This document shows, in pieces, positions 48,968 through 58,392 of a stretch of 64,000 nucleotides of DNA; the first letter of the stretch is position 1, and every line of letters begins with the position of its first letter. The position numbers and the translations under genes are program-made. This DNA comes from Pseudomonadota bacterium (GTDB lineage Bacteria > Pseudomonadota > Alphaproteobacteria > Dongiales > Dongiaceae): NCBI GenBank assembly GCA_016183985.1, contig JACPDN010000006.1, positions 1,178,001-1,242,000 of the forward strand, read 5' to 3'. Under the pieces are notes generated by a model. The model was given only the letters and a program-made list of their open reading frames with translations. It ran no database searches and was not told the DNA's origin.

Positions 48968-51214
48968 TTACCCCGCCTTTTCCGCCGGCAGCACGAAGCC
49001 GGCCATGACCTTTTTGACACCCGCCTTGTCGAAGGCGATTTCGAGCTTATCGCCATCGGCGGTCAAGACCTTGCCGTAGCCGAACTTCTGATGGAAGACC
49101 CGCGTGCCGGACGGATAGACGCCGGAGGAACTGGGCAGCACCTCTACTTCGACATCGATCGTCGGCGGCTTCCGCTGGGCAAACGACCGGCCATTGCCGG
49201 CCCAGGGATGCGCATTGCCGCCCCAGGTCTGGGCGCCGAAGCCCGATGGCTTAGGTGCTGCAAATCCCACGTGATCCTGGCGGTCGATGTTTTCCTTCGG
49301 GAGCTCGGCCAAGAAGCGCGAGGGCAGCGAGTTCTGCCACTGGTTATGAATGCGACGCGAGCCGGCATGGCCGATGATGGCAAGCTTCTTGGCGCGCGTG
49401 ATGCCGACATAGGCCAGGCGCCGTTCTTCTTCGAGCCCCTTGATGCCGTTCTCGTCGAGCGCCCGCGGATGGGGAAACAGCCCCTCCTCCCAGCCGGGCA
49501 AAAAGACGATATCGAATTCGAGCCCCTTGGCGCCGTGAAGCGTCATGATCGAAACCTGGTCGCGCGGGCCAGCTTCGGCATTTTCCATCACCAAGGAGAC
49601 GTGATCGAGGAAGCTTTCGAGGCTGTCGAAATCCTCGAGCGCACGCACGAGTTCCTTCAAGTTTTCGAGCCTTCCCGGCGCCTCGATCGACTTGTCCTGC
49701 TGCCACATCGCGGTATAGCCGCTTTCATCGAGGACAATCTGCGCCAGTTCGGCGTGATGCGTATTCGCAGCCGTCTGTCGCCAGCGCGCGACGTCGTTCA
49801 TGAAGGAGCCCAGCGCGCGGCGGGCGGCCGGTTTCAGCTCATCGGTCGAGACGATCTGGCGCGCCACCTCCGGGATCGAGAGCGATTGGGCGCGCGCGAT
49901 CTCATTCAGCTGCTTCAGCGTCGTCTCACCGAGGCCCCGGCGCGGCGTGTTGACGATGCGCTCGAAGGCCAGGCCATCATCGGGTTGATGAATGAGGCGC
50001 AAGTAAGCCAGCGCATCGCGGATTTCCTGGCGTTCATAGAAGCGTGGGCCGCCGATGACGCGATAGGGGATGCCCAGTGTGATGAAGCGTTCTTCGAATT
50101 CGCGCGTCTGGAAACCGGCGCGGACCAGGATGGCAATGTCCTTGAGCTCGGTGCCGCGCCGCTGCAGCGTTTCGATCTCATCGCCGATCTGGCGCGCCTC
50201 TTCCGTGCCGTCCCAGGCGCCGATGATGCGCACCTTCTCGCCTTCAGCGACATCGGTCCAGAGCGTCTTCCCCAAGCGCCCCTCGTTATGGGCGATGAGG
50301 CCGGAGGCGGCAGCAAGGATATGCGGGGTCGAGCGGTAATTCTGTTCCAGGCGGATGACTTTGGCGCCGGGGAAGTCCTTTTCGAATTTCAGGATGTTCT
50401 CGACCTCGGCACCGCGCCAGCCATAAACCGACTGGTCGTCATCGCCGACGCAGCAGATGTTCTTGTGACCCTGGGCAAGCGCCCGCAGCCAAAGATATTG
50501 GGCGACGTTGGTGTCCTGGTATTCGTCGACCAGGATGTAGCGGAATTGGCTCTGGTAGCGTTCGAGCTGGTCGGGGGCCGTTCGGAAAATGGTGAGGTTG
50601 TGCAGCAGCAGGTCGCCGAAGTCGCAGGCGTTCAAGGTCAGCAAACGCTGCTGGTAAGCGTGATAGAGGTCGAGGATACGGCCCGACGCCACCTCGGCCA
50701 GCTCCGCGCGGCTGACCTTATCTGGAGTGAGGCCGCGATCCTTCCAGCGCTCGATGATCCCCAGCACCACGCGCGATGGCCAGCGCTGTGAATCGAGACC
50801 TTCCGCCTCGATCAGCTGCTTCACCAGGCGCAGCTGATCGTCGGTGGAGACGATGGTGAAATTAGGCTTGAGGCCGACGAGTTCCGCCTGGCTGCGCAGG
50901 ATGCGAGCGGCCAGCGCGTGGAAAGTGCCGAGCCACCAGCCTTCGACCGGACGGCCGATGAGACGGCCGATGCGTTCCTTCATCTCGTTGGCGGCCTTGT
51001 TGGTGAAGGTCACCGCGAGAATCTGCGACGGCCAGGCAAGGCCCGAGGTCAGGATATGCGCCAACCTTGTGGTGAGGACGCGTGTCTTGCCCGTGCCGGC
51101 GCCGGCCAGCACCAGAACGGGGCCATCCAACGCCAACACGGCCTCGCGCTGGCGGTCATTGAGCCCGCCGAGATAGGGGGCGTTAAGAGCGGAGATATCG
51201 GTCGAATCGGTCAT
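48968..51214 (-). CDS. UvrD/PcrA-type ATP-dependent DNA helicase
   Basis: The 748-residue superfamily 1 helicase has Q-motif GLNDRQREAVLALDGPVLVLAGAGTGKTRVLTTR (Walker A), Ia and Ib regions such as AVTFTNKAANEMKERI, motif II ILVDEYQDTNVAQYLWLRALA (DEYQD), motif III VGDDDQSVYGWRGAEV, motif IV RLEQNYRST, motif V IMTLHGAKGLEFDIVFLPGWEEG and motif VI EERRLAYVGITRAKK. It acts in nucleotide excision and mismatch repair. The C-terminal tail shows a Tudor-like segment (SGTRVFHQKFGYGKVLTADGDKLEIAFDKAGVKKVMAGFVLP), as in PcrA. Confidence 0.95.
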   Translation of the reverse strand: MTDSTDISALNAPYLGGLNDRQREAVLALDGPVLVLAGAGTGKTRVLTTRLAHILTSGLAWPSQILAVTFTNKAANEMKERIGRLIGRPVEGWWLGTFHALAARILRSQAELVGLKPNFTIVSTDDQLRLVKQLIEAEGLDSQRWPSRVVLGIIERWKDRGLTPDKVSRAELAEVASGRILDLYHAYQQRLLTLNACDFGDLLLHNLTIFRTAPDQLERYQSQFRYILVDEYQDTNVAQYLWLRALAQGHKNICCVGDDDQSVYGWRGAEVENILKFEKDFPGAKVIRLEQNYRSTPHILAAASGLIAHNEGRLGKTLWTDVAEGEKVRIIGAWDGTEEARQIGDEIETLQRRGTELKDIAILVRAGFQTREFEERFITLGIPYRVIGGPRFYERQEIRDALAYLRLIHQPDDGLAFERIVNTPRRGLGETTLKQLNEIARAQSLSIPEVARQIVSTDELKPAARRALGSFMNDVARWRQTAANTHHAELAQIVLDESGYTAMWQQDKSIEAPGRLENLKELVRALEDFDSLESFLDHVSLVMENAEAGPRDQVSIMTLHGAKGLEFDIVFLPGWEEGLFPHPRALDENGIKGLEEERRLAYVGITRAKKLAIIGHAGSRRIHNQWQNSLPSRFLAELPKENIDRQDHVGFAAPKPSGFGAQTWGGNAHPWAGNGRSFAQRKPPTIDVEVEVLPSSSGVYPSGTRVFHQKFGYGKVLTADGDKLEIAFDKAGVKKVMAGFVLPAEKAG

Positions 51215-51371
51215 GGGTTCTTATAGCACCGGGATGGCGATTTCGCGCGCGGCGCGCACAAGAATTCCCACATCCTTGACAGGCGCTATTCGGACCTGCC
51301 CAATGCCGCCGAAATTTGTGAAGAGGCCGTAGAATTTCGGCTATGCCACATCATTTGGAGAAAAATTCACC

Positions 51372-52517
51372 ATGACCAAGACGATCGAGCGGATTTCGCT
51401 GGGCTCGATGAGCCCCGGCACCGAGCGCTTCCTGGCTGTGCATCGCTATGGCACCAAGGGGGCGAGGCCCAAGGCCTATGTTCAGGCCTCGCTGCATTCG
51501 GATGAAATCCCCGGCATGCTGGCGGCGCATCACCTGTTGCGCCTGCTTGATGCCGCCGACAAGAAGGGCGAGATCAAGGGCGAAATCGTCGTGGTGCCGG
51601 TCGCCAACCCGATCGGCCTCGGCCAGATCGTCAATGGCAGCCATAGCGGTCGCTATGAACTGCGCGGCGGCGGCAATTTCAATCGGCAATGGCCCGACCT
51701 TTTCGACGGCCTGGTCGATGCCGTGCGTGCAAAGCTGGGGCCGGACGAAGCGGACAATGTGGCCGTCGTGCGCGCCGCCATCGGCACCAAGATCAACCAG
51801 ATGACGCCCGACACCGAACTGTCGCGGCTCAAGGTCGAGCTGGCGCGCCTTGCGCATGATTCCGACATGGTGCTGGACCTGCATTGCGACGACGAAGCCT
51901 TGATGCATGTCTACATGCAGCCGATGCATTGGAAGGATTTCGGCGATCTCGCCGCCGAGCTCGGTGCGCGGGCAAGCCTGCTTTGCGTCGATTCAAAGGC
52001 GCAGAGCTTCGACGAAACCTTCTCGCTGCCCTGGAGCAAAATGCAGGACGCGGTGGGCGACAAATTCCCCATCCCCAATGCCTGCTTTGCCACCACGGTC
52101 GAATTCCGCGGCCAAGCCGATGTGTTCGATGAGGTGGCCAGCGAAGACGCAGCCGGCCTCTTCCGCTTCCTGCAGCGCCATGGAGTACTTGCCGGCAATC
52201 CGGGCAAGGCACCGGAGCTGCAATGCGAAGGCACGGATCTCGAGGCCACCGATATCGTGCGCGCGCCGAAAGCCGGCGTGCTCGCCTATAAGGCGGCCCT
52301 TGGTGCCCATGTGAAGAAGGGCGACCTCATCGCCGAGCTGGTCGACCCGCTGGCCGACGACCCCAACAAGGCCCGCCACCCGGTCCGCGCCCTCACCGAT
52401 GGCCTCGTGCTATCGCGCTGCCTCAAGAAGCTGGTCTCGCCCGGCGACGGCATTGCCATGATCGTCGGCACCGACAAGCTTGCCCATCGCAAGGGCGGGG
52501 CTTTGCTGAGCGATTGA
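51372..52517 (+). CDS. Succinylglutamate desuccinylase/aspartoacylase-family protein
   Basis: The 381-residue zinc enzyme of the AstE/AspA family has YVQASLHSDEIPGMLAAHHLLRLLD, where HSDE supplies the H..E pair. NPIGLGQIVNGSHSGRYELRGGGNFNRQWPDLF supplies the Arg-binding loop. DSDMVLDLHCDDEALMHVYM holds the third ligand His. The C-terminal part (APKAGVLAYKAALGAHVKKGDLIAELVDPL) resembles a lipoyl-like barrel, as in larger family members. Likely activity is removal of an acyl group from an amino acid or amide. Substrate unknown. It is a single gene convergent with ispE, with a family A repeat between. Confidence 0.85.
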   Translation: MTKTIERISLGSMSPGTERFLAVHRYGTKGARPKAYVQASLHSDEIPGMLAAHHLLRLLDAADKKGEIKGEIVVVPVANPIGLGQIVNGSHSGRYELRGGGNFNRQWPDLFDGLVDAVRAKLGPDEADNVAVVRAAIGTKINQMTPDTELSRLKVELARLAHDSDMVLDLHCDDEALMHVYMQPMHWKDFGDLAAELGARASLLCVDSKAQSFDETFSLPWSKMQDAVGDKFPIPNACFATTVEFRGQADVFDEVASEDAAGLFRFLQRHGVLAGNPGKAPELQCEGTDLEATDIVRAPKAGVLAYKAALGAHVKKGDLIAELVDPLADDPNKARHPVRALTDGLVLSRCLKKLVSPGDGIAMIVGTDKLAHRKGGALLSD

Positions 52518-52526
52518 GTCCTTAAA

Positions 52527-52581
52527 ACCCCTCACCCCGAGCCTCGCCCCGCTTGCGGGGAGAGGGGTTGAGGTGAGGGGT
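52527..52581. terminator. Family A palindromic repeat between convergent genes
   Basis: ACCCCTCACCCCGAGCCTCGCCCCGCTTGCGGGGAGAGGGGTTGAGGTGAGGGGT forms a long stem. It separates the AstE-like and ispE stop codons by exactly the repeat's length. Confidence 0.75.
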
Positions 52582-53427
52582 CTAAGACGCGATCCGGGCC
52601 GTCGCTGACCACCACCCTGGGTGCCTCGCGGTGATGGCTGCGCGGGCCGCATCGGCGGCGGCGGCGCTTTCATAGAGGCCGAAACAGGTGGCGCCGCTGC
52701 CCGACAAGCGCGAGAGCAGACAGGCCGGTGTTGCAGCGATTGCGCCGAGCACATCCGCCACAACCGGCGCCACGACGATCGCGGGATCGGTGAGGTCGTT
52801 CTTGCGGCCCTTGAGATAGGCTGCAAGATCGGCCGCCGTCGCCGGTACTTGGTGCCAGCGGGCGCTTTCCGAGAAACCGCCGCGGCGCGCCTTGAAGACA
52901 GCGGGCGTCGGCGTTTCCACCAGCGGATTGACCAGCAGGATATGGGTTTCCGGCAAGGTTCCCGCCGCTTCGATATCCTCGCCCACCCCACCCACGAAAG
53001 CAGGCCTGCCGTCGAGACAGACCGGCACATCGGCACCGAGCTTTTCGGCAAGCTTGTAGAGTGCAACACGCTCCGGCTTCACCTGCCAGAGGTCGATCAG
53101 CGCTGACAAGGCTGTCGCCGCATCCGCCGAGCCGCCGCCGATGCCGGAAGCAAGCGGCAGATTCTTGGTGAGATGGATCGCTGCACCCTGTGCGGTACCG
53201 GCGAGGTCACGCAAGGCAAGGGCCGCCCGCATCACCAGATTGCCGGCGCCAGTATCGAGGCCGTTGCCGAACGGCCCATCGATGGTGAGCGTCAGATCAT
53301 CGGCAGGGGACACGCGGATATCGTCGCCGGTTTCGGCAAAGACGATGAGCGAGTCGAGGAGATGGTAGCCATCGGCGCGCTTGCCGACGACATGCAGATA
53401 GAGATTGACCTTCGCGCGGGCGAGCAT
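52582..53427 (-). CDS. ispE: 4-Diphosphocytidyl-2-C-methyl-D-erythritol kinase
   Basis: The 281-residue GHMP kinase of the MEP isoprenoid route phosphorylates CDP-methylerythritol. It has the family opening ARAKVNLYLHVVGKRADGYHLLDSLIVFAE, and LTKNLPLASGIGGGSADAATALSALIDLW is the ATP-binding GGGSADAA loop. LGADVPVCLDGRPAFVGGVGE and LSRLSGSGATCFGLYES complete the fold. The gene starts 28 bases after the stop of the TPR lipoprotein on the same strand. The TPR-ispE order is common in related alphaproteobacteria. Confidence 0.95.
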   Translation of the reverse strand: MLARAKVNLYLHVVGKRADGYHLLDSLIVFAETGDDIRVSPADDLTLTIDGPFGNGLDTGAGNLVMRAALALRDLAGTAQGAAIHLTKNLPLASGIGGGSADAATALSALIDLWQVKPERVALYKLAEKLGADVPVCLDGRPAFVGGVGEDIEAAGTLPETHILLVNPLVETPTPAVFKARRGGFSESARWHQVPATAADLAAYLKGRKNDLTDPAIVVAPVVADVLGAIAATPACLLSRLSGSGATCFGLYESAAAADAARAAITARHPGWWSATARIAS

Positions 53428-53455
53428 GGCGTGATCTTCAGGAAATCTGACGGGA

Positions 53456-55240
53456 TCAGCCGCCCGAAGGGGCCGCGGCTTCCGGCTTTGTCGCGCCCAA
53501 GCCGCTCTTCAGCTTTTCCTGGATGAGGCCGATCTGGTCCTCTTCCGGCTTGAAGGAGAGCGAGCGGTGCCATTGGAAACGCGCCTCGTTCTTGCGGCCC
53601 ACCCGCCAATAGGCGTCGCCCAGATGATCGTTCAAGACCGGATCCGTCGGCTGCAACTCGACCGCGCGTTCGAGATAGGTGACGGCCTTCTCGAAATCGC
53701 CGAGTTGGAAATAGGCCCAGCCCAGGCTGTCGACGATGAAGCCTTCCTCCGGCCGCTGCTCGACGGCGTTGTTGAGCATCTTCAGCGCTTCGTCGAGATT
53801 CTCGCGCCGCTCGACCCAGGTATAAGCGAGGTAATTGAGGGCGTAGGGCTGGTCCGGCGAGAGTTCCAGCGCCTTCTTGAAATCGGGCTCGGCCTTGTCC
53901 CATTCCTTGTTGCGTTCATGCGCCACGCCGCGCGAGTAGAACAGCGACCAGTCATCGGCCTTGGGATCCTTGATCGTGGCGATAACGGTGTCGTAGGCCT
54001 TCACCGCATCGGCAAAGCGCTTTTCGCGGCGATAGAGATCGCCGAGTTCGACGACGGCCTCGGTGCGGCCGGGCCGCGCCTTCACCAATCCTTCCAGCGT
54101 CGCGATGGCGCCGTTGATGTCTTCGAGTTTCTGTTGGCAATCGGCAATGGAAATCTCAGCCGACCAGCGGAAGATCGAGCTTTCCGGAATGGTGCGGTAC
54201 ATCTCGATCGCGTCAGCGCAGCGCTCACGCTGCTGCATGATGTTGCCGAGCAGCATGCGGGCGATATCGAGCTTGGGGTCAAGCTCCAGCGCCATGCGCG
54301 CGAATACCTTGGCCTGGTCGCCGGCATTCTCGGATTGCAGGATGGAGCCGAGATCGAAGAACGCCTCGGCCAAGCCTTGCGCCGGGGTCTTAACGATCGG
54401 CCCCTTCTCGACTGGTTGCGCGAGGCGCTCGGCGAGCGGGTCGGCGATAGCGCCGGCAATACCGGCATTGGCCGAGCGGAAGAGGCCGAGGAAAGCTTCC
54501 GCGTCGCCCTTGTCGCCGGACCGGCGCAGAAATTCGATATAGAGCTCGATGAAGCGGGCACTGGCGGCGCCGGCATCGGCCGCACCTTTCATGCGCTCAA
54601 GCGCCTGCTGCGTGCGGCCCAGATGATCCTCCATCAAGGCGGTGTGCTGCGCCACGACCGAACCGAGCCCATTGAAATCGGACAGCGGCCCGAGCGCTGC
54701 CACCGCCGGGTCGAGCTTGCCACTTGAGCCCAGTTCGACCCAGGCTGCGAGGAATGGCTTGGCGATGCGCCCGACACCGTCGTCGGAGATGGTATCGAGC
54801 GAAGCCTTGGCACCTTTCCAATCGGCGGCCTTGGCACGGTCCACCACTTCGACATAGCCGATGAGCGGCGTCTTGGCGCCTTGCGCCTTGATCTCGGCCG
54901 CGAGTTTCACCGCCTCGGCGAAATCGCCGCTGCTGACCAGGGCCGAAAGGGTGCTGGTGGCAAGGATCTGGTCACCGGGCGCTGCTGCACGGGCGATGCC
55001 AAGGAGCCGGGCCGCGGTGGCGTCATCGCCTTCATTGAAGGCCAAACGACCAGCGAGCAGGGCGCCGGAGAGCGACCATTGCGGCTCGACCGGGGCTGTC
55101 GCAGTGGCATTGCCGGTATTGGAATCCGCCCGGGCGGTACCGTTGCCGTCTTCCTTCCCGGCGCAGGCGATCATCGCCGGCAGCAGGGCCAGAGCCAACA
55201 TCGCCGGCTTGAGGCGCGGCACGGAAAGACGGATTTTCAT
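53456..55240 (-). CDS. TPR lipoprotein
   Basis: The 594-residue protein begins MKIRLSVPRLKPAMLALALLPAMIACAGKEDGNGTARADSNTGN. It has a lipobox AMIAC and a charged low-complexity linker. Many tetratricopeptide repeats follow, clearest in the second half (FYSRGVAHERNKEWDKAEPDFKKALELSPDQPYALNYLAYTWVERRENLDEALKMLNNAVEQRPEEGFIVDSLGWAYFQLGDFEKAVTYLERAVELQPTDPVLNDHLGDAYWRVGRKNEARFQWHRSL). It is likely a periplasmic scaffold or outer-membrane assembly factor; its partner is unknown. It is followed by ispE. ETF-QO lies upstream on the same strand behind a terminator. Confidence 0.88.
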   Translation of the reverse strand: MKIRLSVPRLKPAMLALALLPAMIACAGKEDGNGTARADSNTGNATATAPVEPQWSLSGALLAGRLAFNEGDDATAARLLGIARAAAPGDQILATSTLSALVSSGDFAEAVKLAAEIKAQGAKTPLIGYVEVVDRAKAADWKGAKASLDTISDDGVGRIAKPFLAAWVELGSSGKLDPAVAALGPLSDFNGLGSVVAQHTALMEDHLGRTQQALERMKGAADAGAASARFIELYIEFLRRSGDKGDAEAFLGLFRSANAGIAGAIADPLAERLAQPVEKGPIVKTPAQGLAEAFFDLGSILQSENAGDQAKVFARMALELDPKLDIARMLLGNIMQQRERCADAIEMYRTIPESSIFRWSAEISIADCQQKLEDINGAIATLEGLVKARPGRTEAVVELGDLYRREKRFADAVKAYDTVIATIKDPKADDWSLFYSRGVAHERNKEWDKAEPDFKKALELSPDQPYALNYLAYTWVERRENLDEALKMLNNAVEQRPEEGFIVDSLGWAYFQLGDFEKAVTYLERAVELQPTDPVLNDHLGDAYWRVGRKNEARFQWHRSLSFKPEEDQIGLIQEKLKSGLGATKPEAAAPSGG

Positions 55241-55314
55241 GGGCGAAAACAGCCTTCAACTGATGAATTGTCGAGTTCCAACAGCACTCTTAGCAGGAAG
55301 TACCCAAAGCAGAA

Positions 55315-55346
55315 AGGGGCCGCCATCACAATGCGATGGCGACCCC
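55315..55346 (-). terminator. Intrinsic terminator after ETF-QO
   Basis: On the minus strand, GGGGTCGCCATC-GCATTGT-GATGGCGGCCCC forms a 12-bp stem with one G-U pair and is followed by TTTCTGCTTTG. It lies just after the ETF-ubiquinone oxidoreductase stop. Confidence 0.8.
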
Positions 55347-55372
55347 TTAATGACCTTCGGCCAAATAGATTG

Positions 55373-57025
55373 TCACATATTCGGGTAGTTCGGGCCGCCG
55401 CCGCCTTCCGGGGTGACCCAGTTGATGTTCTGGGTCGGGTCCTTGATGTCGCAGGTTTTGCAATGGACGCAGTTCTGCGCGTTGATCTGCAGGCGCGGAT
55501 TGCTGCCGTCGGCTTCGCGGACGATTTCGTAGACGCCGGCCGGGCAGTAGCGCTGTTCCGGCGCATCGTAGAGCGGCAGGTTCACCTCGATCGGAACCCT
55601 GGGGTCTTTCAGGGTCAAATGGCAGGGCTGGTCTTCCTCGTGATTGGTCGAGGAAAGGAAGACGGATGACAGGCGATCGAAGGAGATCTTGTTGTCCGGT
55701 TTCGGGTACGCGATCGGCTGATAAGCGTCCTTCTTCTTGGTCTTGGCGTTGTCGGGCGTCTTGTTGTGGAGCGTCCAGGGTGCCTTGCCGCCGAAGAGCT
55801 TCTGGTCCATGCCGGCCATGACGGTACCGACGAGGAGGCCTTTGTTCATCCACGGCTTGAAATTGCGCGCCTTGTAGAGCTCGTCATAGAGCCAGGATTT
55901 CTCGAAGGCTTCCGGGTACGCCGTGAGTTCGTCATGCTGGCGATCGGCGCTGACGGCGGCGAAGGCCGCTTCGGCGCCCAGCATGCCGGTCTTGATCGCG
56001 GCGTGGCTGCCCTTGATGCGCGGCACGTTCAGGAAACCGGCATTGTCGCCGATGAGCGCACCGCCCGGGAAAGTGAGTTTGGGGAGCGCCTGCAGGCCGC
56101 CCGTCACGATGGCGCGCGCACCATAGGCGACGCGGCGGCCGCCTTCGAGGAATTGCGCGATCTCGGGATGGTGCTTGTAACGCTGGAATTCCTCGAACGG
56201 GTAGAGATAGGGGTTCTGATAGCCGAGCCCGATGACGAAGCCCACCATCACCTGGTTGTTGTCGCCGTGATAGAGGAATGAGCCGCCATAGGTCGAATTG
56301 TCCATCGGCCAGCCGGCGGTGTGCATGGCAAGGCCCGGCTTGTGCTTGGCCGGATCAATGTCCCAGAGTTCCTTGATGCCGATCGAATAGCTCTGCGCGT
56401 CGCGGCCTTCATCAAGGTTGAAATGCTGGATGAGGCGCTTGCCGAGCGAACCGCGGCAGCCTTCGGCGAAGAGCGTGTACCTGCCCATGAGCGCCATGCC
56501 GGGCTGGAATTCGGCCTTTTCGCTGCCATCCTTGGCGCGGCCCATATCGCCGGTGATGATGCCAAGCACCTTTTTCTTCTCGTCATCGAAGACGAGATCG
56601 GCGGCGGCAAATCCTGGGAAAATTTCGACGCCGAGGCCTTCGGCCTGGGTCGCGAGCCAACGGCAGACATTGCCGAGGCTGACGATATAGTTGCCCTCGT
56701 TATGAAGGCTTTCCGGCAGCAGGCCGTTGGGGAAGCGGACCGAATTGGTGTCGTTGGTCAGGAAGAGGAAGCGGTCCTCGGTCACCGGGCAGGTGAGCGG
56801 CGCGCCCTGTTCCTTCCAATCCGGGATCAGTTCGGTCAGCGCCTTCGGGTCCATGATGGCGCCGGACAGAATATGGGCACCCACTTCAGAGCCCTTTTCG
56901 ATGACGACGACCGAGACTTCCTTGCCGGTTTCGGCGGCAAGCTGCTTGATGCGGATGGCGGCTGAAAGACCGGCGGGGCCGCCGCCGACGATCACCACAT
57001 CATATTCCATCACTTCCCGGTCCAT
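55373..57025 (-). CDS. Electron transfer flavoprotein-ubiquinone oxidoreductase
   Basis: The 550-residue membrane-associated flavoprotein passes electrons from ETF to ubiquinone during fatty acid and amino acid oxidation. FAD-binding is MEYDVVIVGGGPAGLSAAIRIKQL and GAHILSGAIMDPKALTELIPDW. LFAEGCRGSLGKRL and IGDNAGFLNVPRIKGSHAAIKTGMLGAEAAF follow. The C-terminal 4Fe-4S domain has AEQRYCPAGVYE and INAQNCVHCKTCDIKDPTQNINWVTPEGGGGPNYPNM, with four cluster cysteines (CPAG plus C..C..C). The start at 57025 has GGGGAGGGG just upstream. Length is standard. It is divergent from the UDG gene. Confidence 0.97.
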   Translation of the reverse strand: MDREVMEYDVVIVGGGPAGLSAAIRIKQLAAETGKEVSVVVIEKGSEVGAHILSGAIMDPKALTELIPDWKEQGAPLTCPVTEDRFLFLTNDTNSVRFPNGLLPESLHNEGNYIVSLGNVCRWLATQAEGLGVEIFPGFAAADLVFDDEKKKVLGIITGDMGRAKDGSEKAEFQPGMALMGRYTLFAEGCRGSLGKRLIQHFNLDEGRDAQSYSIGIKELWDIDPAKHKPGLAMHTAGWPMDNSTYGGSFLYHGDNNQVMVGFVIGLGYQNPYLYPFEEFQRYKHHPEIAQFLEGGRRVAYGARAIVTGGLQALPKLTFPGGALIGDNAGFLNVPRIKGSHAAIKTGMLGAEAAFAAVSADRQHDELTAYPEAFEKSWLYDELYKARNFKPWMNKGLLVGTVMAGMDQKLFGGKAPWTLHNKTPDNAKTKKKDAYQPIAYPKPDNKISFDRLSSVFLSSTNHEEDQPCHLTLKDPRVPIEVNLPLYDAPEQRYCPAGVYEIVREADGSNPRLQINAQNCVHCKTCDIKDPTQNINWVTPEGGGGPNYPNM

Positions 57026-57188
57026 GGGCCCCTCCCCTTATTACGCGGCATGCCAGGCGCAAAACGTGTGGCCCAGGCGGCGTGGTTGCTTACAACGGCC
57101 GGTGCCCCGCGCGCAACCGGCCGTCCCTTATATATAGTGTGGTCCACTCGGCTGGACCGTCACCAGGGCGCGATGCTAGCCTTGCGGC

Positions 57189-58091
57189 ATGACCCCATCC
57201 GGCCCAGTTTCCGACATTTCCGCGCCCATTTCCGACGCCGCCCAGGCGCTGGCCCTGCTCCGATTCTACCTGGATGCCGGGGCGGACGCGGCCATCGAGG
57301 AGACCCCCATCAGCCGCTTCGGCCTGGCTGGTACCCGGACGGAGCCGGCAGGCCCCAAGGCGCCAGCACCTGTTCGGGTGCCAGCACCAATTCGGGCGAC
57401 GGAACCATCGGCGCCGAAAGCAGCGGCACCACGCGCGAATGTGACCCAGGCCGCCGCCATTCTCGGCGCCAACGACCGGGCCTTGGCCGAATCCGCCCGG
57501 GCGGCGGCGGCCTCCGCGCGCTCCCTTGACGAGCTCAAGGAGATCCTGGGGCGGTTCGAAGGCATCGAAAGCCTGCGGGCGCGTGCCACCAATATGGTCT
57601 TTGCCGACGGCAACCCAGAATCGCGGGTAATGCTGGTGGGCGAGGCGCCGGGTGCCGACGAAGACCGGCTGGGGAAGCCCTTCGTGGGCGTTTCCGGGCA
57701 GTTGCTCGACCGCATGCTGGGCTCGATCGGCCTCGACCGCACCAGTTTCTACATCACCAATATCTGCTTCTGGCGGCCGCCCGGAAACCGCAAGCCCACC
57801 GAGGCGGAACTGGTCGCCCAGGCCCCGTTCGTCCAGCGCCATGTCGAGCTGGTGAATCCCAAGGTGCTGGTTCTGGTCGGTGCCTCGTCGGCCCATGCGC
57901 TGCTCGGCACCAATGACGGCATCACGCGGCTGCGCGGGCGCTGGTTCGAGTACAAATCGGCCGGCCTTCCCGCCCCCATTCCGGCACTGCCGATCTTCCA
58001 CCCCGCCTTCCTGCTGCGCCAGCCAGGGCAGAAGCGCGAGACCTGGGCGGACCTCCTCAAGCTGAAAGCCCGGCTCGCCGAGCTTGGTTAA
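57189..58091 (+). CDS. Uracil-DNA glycosylase, family 4-like, lacking cluster cysteines
   Basis: The 300-residue protein has an Ala/Pro-rich linker (about residues 50-85) and the UDG fold. Motif I is [30 protein letters not shown], followed by [21 protein letters not shown]. Motif II is [21 protein letters not shown]. Family 4 enzymes bind a 4Fe-4S cluster with four cysteines: two in an early CxxC, one before RPP and one in a C-PF helix. Here these positions read [17 protein letters not shown] and [10 protein letters not shown], so none is Cys; one unrelated Cys occurs in NICFW. The enzyme may work without a cluster. It excises uracil from DNA. Confidence 0.88.
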   Translation: MTPSGPVSDISAPISDAAQALALLRFYLDAGADAAIEETPISRFGLAGTRTEPAGPKAPAPVRVPAPIRATEPSAPKAAAPRANVTQAAAILGANDRALAESARAAAASARSLDELKEILGRFEGIESLRARATNMVFADGNPESRVMLVGEAPGADEDRLGKPFVGVSGQLLDRMLGSIGLDRTSFYITNICFWRPPGNRKPTEAELVAQAPFVQRHVELVNPKVLVLVGASSAHALLGTNDGITRLRGRWFEYKSAGLPAPIPALPIFHPAFLLRQPGQKRETWADLLKLKARLAELG

Positions 58092-58392
58092 TGCCGCCGG
58101 CGAAACGCCGGGATTCGGACGCTTTGCGGCCGTTAATCTTTGCGGCGCTTTTGTGATAAAGCCGCGACCCTTTGCCCGATCACCTAAAATTTTACCGAGC
58201 TAATCAATATATAGTGGTTAATTTAGCCTGCGACACCATATCTGTAGATCTACACAGGCGTTTTTTCTGGACGGGGCTAGTTCGAATCGGTAACGCTGGG
58301 AACCAGAAGAAACTGTAACTCGTTAATTCCGCGCTCGCTGACAGGTCCACTGGGGGATCTCGGGAGCGGTTCGCTCTAAGGGGGGCGAAAGA
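58092..58392. other. Intergenic leader upstream of the lytic transglycosylase
   Basis: About 300 bases between the UDG and transglycosylase genes, both plus strand. It includes an AT-rich stretch (TTTTACCGAGCTAATCAATATATAGTGGTTAATTTAGCC) near 58190-58230, likely a promoter. A GC-rich leader follows, ending in GGGGGGCGAAAGA before the TTG start. No gene or known riboswitch is seen. Confidence 0.45.
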
